Assembly: GCA_964630795.1 (NCBI GenBank)
Contig: CAZVWF010000121.1
Span: 1-5,931, forward strand
Reading direction: 5' to 3'
Length of the DNA stretch: 5,931 bases
Origin: SZUA-117 sp964630795
GTDB taxonomy: Bacteria > Pseudomonadota > Gammaproteobacteria > Steroidobacterales > Woeseiaceae
Part shown: in pieces, positions 1-4,679 of the stretch
How the letters are laid out: every line of letters begins with the position of its first letter
Position numbering within the stretch: position 1 is the first letter of the stretch
The notes under the pieces: generated by a model
Database searches by the model: none
Told to the model about the DNA's origin: nothing
The model's input: the letters and a program-made list of their open reading frames with translations, nothing else
Made by a program: the position numbers and the translations under genes

Positions 1-795
1 GGCTGGCTGGAAACCGGGTCACCGGCCGAAATGGAGATTTATCCGCACATAGTGAGAATTGCGCAGGTGTTTGTTGCGGAGGGCCTGTCCGATGCGGTGA
101 TCCAGCCCGGTGTGACCACGACGGACGACGTGGCCTGGTGGTACCGCGAGCGTATTCGCGAATTAAAGCTGACAACCTGGTTCCATCCGTCGGTATCCAT
201 CGATCGCGCCGAAGCACCAGAGTCGAGCATGAGTGACTGGGCACTGTCGCGTTACGAGTCCGAAGTCATCCTGCCGGGCGACCTGTTGCACGTCGATTTC
301 GGCATCACCTACCTGCGCCTGAATACCGATACGCAGCAGCATGCTTACGTATTGAAGCCGGGCGAGACCGATGCGCCGGATGAACTGAAGGTGGCACTGG
401 CCAATGGCAACCGTCTGCAGGACATACTGACGAACAACATCGAGACCGGCCGCACCGGTAACGACATCCTGCGGGCGTCGCTGAACCAGGCGAAGGAAGA
501 AGGTATTACGCCTTCCATCTATACGCACCCGATCGGTTATCACGGTCATGCGGCCGGCACGACGATCGGCATGTGGGATCAGCAGGACGGTGTGCCAGGT
601 GACGGCGAGTATCCCGTCAATCCCAACACGGCCTATTCAATCGAGCTCTATGCGGAAACCGACATCCCGAGCTGGGGCAAGGCGGTGCGTATCCGCCTGG
701 AGGAAGACGCCTACTATGACGGTGAGTTGACCTGGTACATCGATGGTCGTCAAAGGGCGTTTTTGTTGATTCCGCGTCAGCCTGCCGTGCAGTGA
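1..795 (+). CDS. M24-family metallopeptidase (Xaa-Pro aminopeptidase-like), C-terminal part
   Basis: This is the catalytic domain of a pita-bread-fold metallopeptidase, a family that removes N-terminal residues or splits Xaa-Pro dipeptides using two metal ions. The frame is open from base 1 and the first ATG at 31 is internal to the domain, so the gene starts upstream; 264 residues are visible. Counting from base 1, all five family metal ligands can be placed: D99 in HVDFG, D110 in NTDTQQ, the His of YHGHAAG (about 183), E215 in SIELY and E234 in RLEED. Homologues usually carry a further N-terminal domain, and often a signal peptide, before this part; neither is visible here. The sequence around the His (YHGHAAG, then WDQQDGVP) differs from classical PepP, so the exact substrate is uncertain. 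It ends in TGA, 134 bp before the next gene on the same strand. The family call is firm and the specificity is open. Confidence 0.85.
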   Translation, partial: GWLETGSPAEMEIYPHIVRIAQVFVAEGLSDAVIQPGVTTTDDVAWWYRERIRELKLTTWFHPSVSIDRAEAPESSMSDWALSRYESEVILPGDLLHVDFGITYLRLNTDTQQHAYVLKPGETDAPDELKVALANGNRLQDILTNNIETGRTGNDILRASLNQAKEEGITPSIYTHPIGYHGHAAGTTIGMWDQQDGVPGDGEYPVNPNTAYSIELYAETDIPSWGKAVRIRLEEDAYYDGELTWYIDGRQRAFLLIPRQPAVQ

Positions 796-929
796 GGTCC
801 TCCATTGAGTGCAAGCTGATACCGTTCGTTGTCGACATCAGGCATGCGTCGACAGACAGCAGGATGATTCCCGCCGACGGTTTCGACGGGCACTGGCTGA
901 TCATTTGATTCAATCTTTGAGAGAGTGCG
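796..929 (+). other. Intergenic spacer with a 7-bp inverted repeat
   Basis: This 134-bp gap holds no plausible gene. It contains a perfect inverted repeat, TGTCGAC (830-836) and GTCGACA (848-854), around an 11-nt loop. A second imperfect stem lies at 870-876/884-890 (CCCGCCG against CGACGGG, one mismatch). Neither is followed by a T-run, so neither is a standard intrinsic terminator. The first could be an operator or a weak structure. No convincing -35/-10 pair was found by eye. Confidence 0.3.
919..925 (+). promoter_or_regulatory. Ribosome binding site supporting the start at 930
   Basis: GAGAGAG lies 4 nt before the ATG at 930. The next in-frame ATG, at 963, has no purine-rich element before it (GGCCACA precedes it). 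This favours 930 as the start, although either start would keep the twin-arginine motif. Confidence 0.5.
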
Positions 930-1049
930 ATGCGCAATAAGGAATCACAGGCTCCGGCCACAATGGACGATCACCTGAATTTCGGCGGTCGCAGGCAATT
1001 CATGAAAGCCCTGGGTGCCGTTGCACTGGCGGGCACTGCTTCGGGCTGT
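930..1049 (+). other. Twin-arginine signal peptide with possible lipobox
   Basis: Residues 1-40 of the enzyme comprise a polar N-region, the pair R21-R22 followed by QFMK, an Ala/Gly/Leu-rich core (27-37) and a candidate lipidated Cys at residue 40 (codon 1047-1049). The Tat consensus is (S/T)RRxFLK; here Gly and Met replace two less critical positions. A downstream Pro/Arg/Gly-rich linker leads into the enzyme. Export would place a PLP enzyme in the periplasm, folded before transport, as Tat allows. Lipidation is less certain than export. Confidence 0.65.
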
Positions 1050-2069
1050 GCCTCGTTGCCACGAGGCACCGGCTCTTTCGACGACATTCCGCGAATCCCG
1101 TTGACCCATCTGCCGACCTCGTGCAACAAGCTTGAAAACATTACGAAGATGCTTGGCGGGCCCGACCTTTACATCAAGCGCGACGACGTCATGGAACTGG
1201 CGCACGGCGGTAACAAGACGCGCAAACTCGAGTATGCGCTTGCTGAGGCATTGAATCGCGGCGCAAAAGCCGTCGTAACGCAAGGTGGCTTGCAGTCCAA
1301 TCATGTGCGGCAAACCTGCTCGGGTGCAGCGAAGGTTGGACTGGAGTGTCACGTCATTCTTTCCAATCCCGTTCCGGAGCTCGAAGCGCAGCTGAAGAGC
1401 AGTGGCAATTTCCTGATGGATCAGCTGATGGGCGCGCACATCCACATCGCTGAAGACGGGCGTGGGCCGGTAGTGGAAAAAGTAATCGCGAATCTCACGG
1501 CAGACGGCAAGCGGCCCTACAATATTCCTGCCGGCGCCTCGAACGGTATCGGGAGTCTTGGCTACGTCAACGCAGCGCGCGAGCTCATCGGCCAATGGGA
1601 CGAGTTGGGCATTCGTCCCAGCCATATCTTCACGGCAACCGGCAGCTGCGGCACCCAGGCCGGTTTGCTGGCGGGACTGCGTTACTTTGGAAATACCAGC
1701 ACACAGGTGGTCGGTATCTCGGTGAGCGGGCCGGCCGACAGGCTCGAGGCACGTACGCGCGCCGTGATCGGCATGCTGAGTGAGGTTGCGGCCATACCTG
1801 CAACGGTGGTCAGCGATGGCGACGTCTACATTAACGATGAATACATCGGTGACGGCTACGGGCGCCCGTCGGAGGCAGGTGTTGCCGCCATTCGATCTGT
1901 CGCGGAAAACGAGGGCATCATTCTCGACCCGGTTTATACCGGCAAAGCGATGTCAGGGATGCTCGACAGGGTCAGCCGAGGTCTGCTCGACAACGCGCGC
2001 GACGTGGTATTTCTTCATACGGGAGGCGCACCGGCTATTCATCCCTACGCGGAATTCCTGCGGTCCTGA
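930..2069 (+). CDS. Tat-exported PLP-dependent D-cysteine desulfhydrase-family enzyme
   Basis: This is a 379-residue fold-type II PLP enzyme of the D-cysteine desulfhydrase/ACC deaminase family, which performs alpha,beta-elimination or ring opening on small amino acids. The PLP lysine is K96 in GGNKTRKLE. The SNH motif (LQSNHVRQT) and the glycine-rich phosphate loop (TGSCGTQAG) follow. T337 in DPVYTGK and T364 in HTGG stand where ACC deaminase has its diagnostic Glu and Leu, so desulfhydrase-type chemistry is more likely. About 48 extra residues precede the normal family start. They contain a twin-arginine motif, GRRQFMK (20-26), a hydrophobic stretch, and ASGC ending at C40. This suggests Tat export, possibly as a lipoprotein, although Ala rather than Leu at position -3 makes the lipobox weak. 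Without the leader the length fits the family (about 330-340). The exact substrate is unknown. It lies downstream of the peptidase and converges on the minus-strand gene. Confidence 0.88.
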   Translation: MRNKESQAPATMDDHLNFGGRRQFMKALGAVALAGTASGCASLPRGTGSFDDIPRIPLTHLPTSCNKLENITKMLGGPDLYIKRDDVMELAHGGNKTRKLEYALAEALNRGAKAVVTQGGLQSNHVRQTCSGAAKVGLECHVILSNPVPELEAQLKSSGNFLMDQLMGAHIHIAEDGRGPVVEKVIANLTADGKRPYNIPAGASNGIGSLGYVNAARELIGQWDELGIRPSHIFTATGSCGTQAGLLAGLRYFGNTSTQVVGISVSGPADRLEARTRAVIGMLSEVAAIPATVVSDGDVYINDEYIGDGYGRPSEAGVAAIRSVAENEGIILDPVYTGKAMSGMLDRVSRGLLDNARDVVFLHTGGAPAIHPYAEFLRS

Positions 2070-2207
2070 CGGTGAGACGGAGCGATGCGCGTCGCGTCAG
2101 TGTACTGAATAGCCAGTGGCTGCAAATGGCAAGACCCGCTAACAGGTAATGGCGCTGCGACAAGCCCTCAATACCTCCGTGCAGTTAGCTCCTGTGTTGA
2201 CCGGTCG
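2070..2207. other. Convergent intergenic spacer, no clear terminator
   Basis: This 138-bp gap separates the convergent ends of the PLP enzyme gene and the minus-strand gene. It contains only weak palindromes: AGCC-AGT-GGCT at 2111-2121, and TTAGC/GCTAA at 2185-2189/2207-2211, the latter overlapping the minus-strand stop codon. No T-run follows either. I see no gene and no confident bidirectional terminator. Confidence 0.3.
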
Positions 2208-2702
2208 CTAAGGTTCGAGAAGTTTCGCCTGTTGCAGGAGGTCGTCGATCACGACTTCCGGGTAGGAGAGCAGGCGGCCGAACCGTCGTGCGATTTCCTC
2301 GCGTGCCTCGCCCTGGTAGTTACCCGTTTCAACCAGCGCTGCCTTGTCGGCCTTCAGCGCCAGGTATCTGTCCAGCGTGTCGTCCGTATAGATAAGCAGG
2401 ACATGCTTGCCCTCAGCCACGTCGGCCGGATACAGGTCGGTCACGAGGAAATCGGTCTCCCGCCACATCTCGACCCGATTGCGCTCCGCAATCACCGCAG
2501 CATCTTCCATGACGTCATCCATTTCATCCGGGCGCATGACTTCGCTCAATGCCAGCGTTTTGACGCCCAGCCTGACGACCTCGGCGAATCCTCCCATGAT
2601 GCCGAGCTGGTACGACCGATGGTCGATGCCCGATTCATGCGCCGTCACCGTTCCTGCCAGCAGGACCATTACGACGCTGATGAGCGTTCTTGTTGTCTTC
2701 AT
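2208..2702 (-). CDS. Secreted hypothetical protein (164 aa)
   Basis: I do not recognise this family. The protein begins with a clear Sec signal peptide: KTTR, a hydrophobic core over residues 7-17, and a likely cleavage site at VTA-HES after residue 21. The mature part is about 143 residues, has no cysteine and is rich in charged residues. It has no transmembrane segment, so it is probably periplasmic. Visible stretches include IMGGFAEVVRLGVKTLAL, VEMWRETDFLVTDLYP, GKHVLLIYTDDTL and a charged C-terminal part (EARRE-type, then ARRFGRLLSYPE), which reads as a mostly helical domain. The start is well supported: GGGGGA lies 6 nt before the ATG. It is the only minus-strand gene here and is transcribed divergently from the racemase. 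It ends in TAG. It is very likely a real gene because of its signal peptide and ribosome binding site, but no function can be assigned. Confidence 0.82.
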   Translation of the reverse strand: MKTTRTLISVVMVLLAGTVTAHESGIDHRSYQLGIMGGFAEVVRLGVKTLALSEVMRPDEMDDVMEDAAVIAERNRVEMWRETDFLVTDLYPADVAEGKHVLLIYTDDTLDRYLALKADKAALVETGNYQGEAREEIARRFGRLLSYPEVVIDDLLQQAKLLEP

Positions 2703-2791
2703 TCAATCTCCCCCTGTTCGAGCCATAAAGGTTACCCGATCGTTGCGAAAAGGGTGATATTCTCGCTGCCAATCCGATAGCGGACGGATCT
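2703..2791. promoter_or_regulatory. Divergent intergenic region between secreted protein and racemase operon
   Basis: These 89 bp separate two divergent starts and must hold the promoter of the minus-strand gene, and probably that of the racemase operon. On the minus strand GGGGGA (plus-strand 2709-2714) is the ribosome binding site. I could not identify a -35/-10 pair with good matches for either direction. A minus-strand TTCGCA...TATGGC pair with a 16-nt spacer is possible but weak. Confidence 0.4.
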
Positions 2792-3526
2792 GTGGTGAGT
2801 GATCAGTCGAGAAAAATAGCCGGCGTAATGGGGGGGATGGGCCCGGACGCGACGGTCGATTTCATGGCCAGGGTGGTCGCCATGACCGACTCCGGGCGCG
2901 ACCAGGATCATGTTCATATGATCGTTGATCAGGACCCCACTGTTCCCAACAGGCAAACCGCGATCGATGGCGGGGTGGACGATATCACGCCAAAGCTGGC
3001 CGAGATGGCCATTCGCCTGGAGCGGGCCGGCGCTGATTTCCTGGTGCTGGTGTGCAACACCGCACACGTTTTTCTTGGTGGCGTCCGGGCGGAAACATCC
3101 ATTCCCTTCATCAGCATCATCGAGGAATCGATCTCCGAAGTCGGTCGCGTAGCACCTGGCGCGAGAACTGTTGGCGTGATGGCGACGCACGGCTGCCTCG
3201 ATACCGGCATCTACCAGGATGAGATCGTCCGCTCTGGACGCCAGGCTGTCATTCCGGATGAATCGGGCCGCGCCGAGCTCATGCGCCTGATCAATGCGAT
3301 CAAGGCGGGTGACAAGAGCGTTGATATCGCTGCCGGCATGGAGGCCATCGCCCAGTCACTGGTCAATGACGGCGCTGATGTTATCATCGGCGGCTGCACT
3401 GAAATTCCGATCGTTTTCGAAGGCGATGACTTTGCCGTACCGGTCATCGCGTCCACGAATGTATTGGCGAGTCGCACACTCGCACTTGCGATGGGTGACG
3501 AGCCCCTGCCGAAGAAAAACACCTGA
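2792..3526 (+). CDS. Aspartate/glutamate racemase-family amino-acid racemase
   Basis: This is a 244-residue, PLP-independent amino-acid racemase of the Asp/Glu/hydantoin racemase superfamily, the group containing aspartate racemase and E. coli YgeA. Two cysteines act as acid and base on opposite faces of the substrate. Here these are C88 in VCNTAH and C202 in GGCTEIP, both present, so the enzyme should be active. The N-terminal GVMGGMGPDAT (about 11-21) is the usual first strand-loop. Length is normal for the family (about 230-250). No signal peptide is seen, so it is cytoplasmic. The start is a GTG; a second GTG follows directly at 2795 and is better spaced (6 nt) from the weak GGA at 2786-2788, so either may be used. 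It is followed after 10 bp by the second PLP enzyme, probably in one transcript. Substrate (Asp, Glu or broader) cannot be read from sequence. Confidence 0.88.
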   Translation: MVSDQSRKIAGVMGGMGPDATVDFMARVVAMTDSGRDQDHVHMIVDQDPTVPNRQTAIDGGVDDITPKLAEMAIRLERAGADFLVLVCNTAHVFLGGVRAETSIPFISIIEESISEVGRVAPGARTVGVMATHGCLDTGIYQDEIVRSGRQAVIPDESGRAELMRLINAIKAGDKSVDIAAGMEAIAQSLVNDGADVIIGGCTEIPIVFEGDDFAVPVIASTNVLASRTLALAMGDEPLPKKNT

Positions 3527-3527
3527 T

Positions 3528-3531
3528 GGAG
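3528..3531 (+). promoter_or_regulatory. Ribosome binding site for the second PLP enzyme
   Basis: GGAG begins two bases after the racemase stop codon and sits 5 nt before the ATG at 3537. It fixes the start of the second PLP gene. The 10-bp gap implies co-transcription and possible translational coupling with the racemase. Confidence 0.7.
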
Positions 3532-3536
3532 CGAAC

Positions 3537-3893
3537 ATGCTGTCACAGTTTCCTCGTGTAACCCTTGCGCATCTCCCGACACCGCTTGAACATGCGCCCA
3601 GGCTGAGCGAAGCCCTCGGCGGACCCCAGATCTACATCAAGCGCGACGACTGTACCGGCCTTGGTACCGGCGGTAATAAAACCCGCAAACTCGAATTTGT
3701 GATGGCAGACGCTGTCGAGAACAAGGCGGATGTCGTCATCACGAACGGTGCAGTGCAGTCCAATCACGCACGGCAGACTGCTGCCGCTGCCTGCAAGCTG
3801 GGTATGGCCTGCGAAATGATCTTCGAGCATCGTGTCACCGACGCTGATGATGCCTACATCAATTCCGGCAACGTGTTCCTCGATCGCATGTAA
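3537..3893 (+). CDS. N-terminal fragment of the interrupted PLP enzyme
   Basis: This 118-residue piece would be made if the TAA at 3891 terminates translation. It holds the PLP-binding lysine (K48) and the SNH motif (75-77) but lacks the phosphate-binding loop and the C-terminal active-site motifs. Alone it should not be a functional enzyme. It has a good ribosome binding site (GGAG) and starts 10 bp after the racemase. Confidence 0.6.
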   Translation: MLSQFPRVTLAHLPTPLEHAPRLSEALGGPQIYIKRDDCTGLGTGGNKTRKLEFVMADAVENKADVVITNGAVQSNHARQTAAAACKLGMACEMIFEHRVTDADDAYINSGNVFLDRM

Positions 3894-3911
3894 GGCGCAA
3901 CGATTCACGAT

Positions 3912-4532
3912 GTGGAGAAAGGGACCGACATGGAGGCGGCGATGGAGGCGCGCGCGGACGAATTGCGAGCCGAAGGTAAAACGCCGTACGTTATCTCCGG
4001 TGGTGCGTCGAACAAGATCGGTGCATTGGGCTATGTCGATTGCGCGCTCGAAACCATGGCACAGGCCGAGGAGCAGGAAATCGACATCGGTCATATCGTG
4101 CATGCGACCGGTAGCGGTGGTACGCAGGCAGGTCTCATTGTCGGTCTGCAGGCCAGCGGCTCGGATATCGGCTTGCTGGGTATTGGTGTCAGCTCTCCCT
4201 ACGAGGAGCAAATCGACAAGGTGTGGAGGGTGGCCGAGCCGACCGCCGAATACGTTGGGTTACCCGGTTGTGTGCGCCGTGAAGACATCAAGGTAAACAC
4301 CGACTACGTCGGCGAGGGCTATGGTCTGCCGACACCTGAAATGGAAGAAGCGGTGCTGATGCTGGCGCGCCTTGAGGGCATGCTTTTTGACCCGGTATAC
4401 AGCGGCAAGGGCCTGGCGGGCATGATCGACCTTGTCCGCAAAGGGTATTTTGATCAGTCTGAAAACATCGTCTTCCTTCATACCGGCGGCGTCGCCGGAC
4501 TGTTCGGTTACATCTCCATCCTGAACACGTAG
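3912..4532 (+). CDS. C-terminal fragment of the interrupted PLP enzyme
   Basis: This is the in-frame remainder after the TAA, about 200 residues. It carries the phosphate loop TGSGGTQAG and the DPVYSGK and FLHTGG motifs but no PLP lysine. A GTG at 3912 is possible but lacks a ribosome binding site. The ATG at 3930 is the better restart, with AAGGGA at 3919-3924 and a 5-nt spacer. Independent translation is therefore possible but unproven. A lone C-terminal half would not be catalytic. It ends in TAG. Confidence 0.5.
   Translation: MEKGTDMEAAMEARADELRAEGKTPYVISGGASNKIGALGYVDCALETMAQAEEQEIDIGHIVHATGSGGTQAGLIVGLQASGSDIGLLGIGVSSPYEEQIDKVWRVAEPTAEYVGLPGCVRREDIKVNTDYVGEGYGLPTPEMEEAVLMLARLEGMLFDPVYSGKGLAGMIDLVRKGYFDQSENIVFLHTGGVAGLFGYISILNT
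3919..3924 (+). promoter_or_regulatory. Possible internal ribosome binding site after the in-frame stop
   Basis: AAGGGA lies 5 nt upstream of the ATG at 3930, which is 37 nt beyond the TAA and in the same frame. It could allow reinitiation and production of the C-terminal half. The match may simply be chance within coding sequence. Confidence 0.3.
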
Positions 4533-4598
4533 CCGGATTCGTAAACTAGTGTGGATAATTGTTAAGGTCAGGAACTATCCGTATTGACCGCCCTCCAA

Positions 4599-4627
4599 GC
4601 CTCGTTAAACTTGCAGGCCATTTTTTT
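4599..4627 (+). terminator. Weak candidate terminator after the racemase operon
   Basis: A run of seven T (4621-4627) follows GCCT (4599-4602) and AGGC (4615-4618), which could form a 4-bp stem with a 12-nt loop, 2 nt before the T-run. An alternative CAAG/CTTG stem overlaps it. Both stems are short for an intrinsic terminator, so the call rests mainly on the T-run and its position between the operon and the next gene. Confidence 0.22.
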
Positions 4628-4646
4628 GGACATTGAATCGATCTTT

Positions 4647-4664
4647 TAGTTGCGCAGGCAACTA
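4647..4664 (+). promoter_or_regulatory. Perfect hairpin upstream of the DUF5916 start
   Basis: TAGTTGC (4647-4653) and GCAACTA (4658-4664) form a perfect 7-bp stem with a GCAG loop. It ends 6 nt before the GGGGG ribosome binding site (4671-4675). No T-run follows on either strand, so it is not a standard terminator. If it lies in the leader transcript it could affect ribosome access or mRNA stability; as DNA it could be an operator half-site pair. Confidence 0.4.
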
Positions 4665-4670
4665 CCGCTT

Positions 4671-4675
4671 GGGGG
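4671..4675 (+). promoter_or_regulatory. Ribosome binding site deciding a GTG start
   Basis: GGGGG sits 4 nt before GTG at 4680. The only other in-frame candidate is TTG at 4650, just after the in-frame stop TAG at 4647-4649 and inside the hairpin. The GTG start gives a well-formed signal peptide directly, so it is preferred. Confidence 0.55.
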
Positions 4676-4679
4676 CATC

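Larger units (their letters stand above)
3537..4532 (+). pseudogene. D-cysteine desulfhydrase-family PLP enzyme interrupted by an in-frame TAA
   Basis: Read through its internal stop, this frame encodes 331 positions, the normal length for the D-cysteine desulfhydrase/ACC deaminase family. Codon 119 (3891-3893) is TAA, between LDRM and GATIH. The exported paralogue at 930-2069 has an ordinary Met at this place (DQLMGAHIH), so one residue became a stop; TTA (Leu) to TAA is a one-base route. Both sides stay in the same frame with intact motifs: PLP lysine K48 (GGNKTRKLE), S75-N76-H77, phosphate loop TGSGGTQAG (191-199), S289 in DPVYSGK and T316 in HTGG. The last two replace the Glu and Leu of ACC deaminase. 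There is no signal peptide, so it would be cytoplasmic. No second lesion is visible, so inactivation is recent, or the stop is a sequencing error, or the product is made in two pieces or by readthrough. Family assignment is firm; functional status is not. Confidence 0.85.

Noticed and set aside
945..1625. A 226-codon minus-strand frame opposite the Tat-exported enzyme
   Set aside because: It is antisense to a gene with clear family motifs, has no recognisable domain, and such long antisense frames are common in GC-rich coding sequence.
930..2069. Annotation as ACC deaminase
   Set aside because: The diagnostic Glu and Leu are replaced by Thr and Thr, so the desulfhydrase-type label fits better.
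2111..2121. AGCC-AGT-GGCT palindrome as a terminator between the convergent genes
   Set aside because: The stem is only 4 bp with a 3-nt loop and no T-run follows on either strand.
3891..3893. Stop codon reassignment or a special amino acid at the in-frame TAA
   Set aside because: Selenocysteine uses UGA and pyrrolysine UAG. No known programmed insertion uses UAA in such bacteria, and one codon is no evidence for a changed genetic code.
3832..4296. A 154-codon plus-strand reading frame across the interrupted PLP gene
   Set aside because: It overlaps the conserved frame, is rich in Arg/Ser/Pro as shifted GC-rich frames often are, and the conserved motifs (TGSGGTQAG, GYG) lie in the other frame. 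There is no frameshift joining the two.
4559..4587. TTGTTA plus TATTGA with a 17-nt spacer as a promoter for the DUF5916 gene
   Set aside because: The matches are only 4/6 and 3/6, which is expected by chance in an AT-richer spacer.
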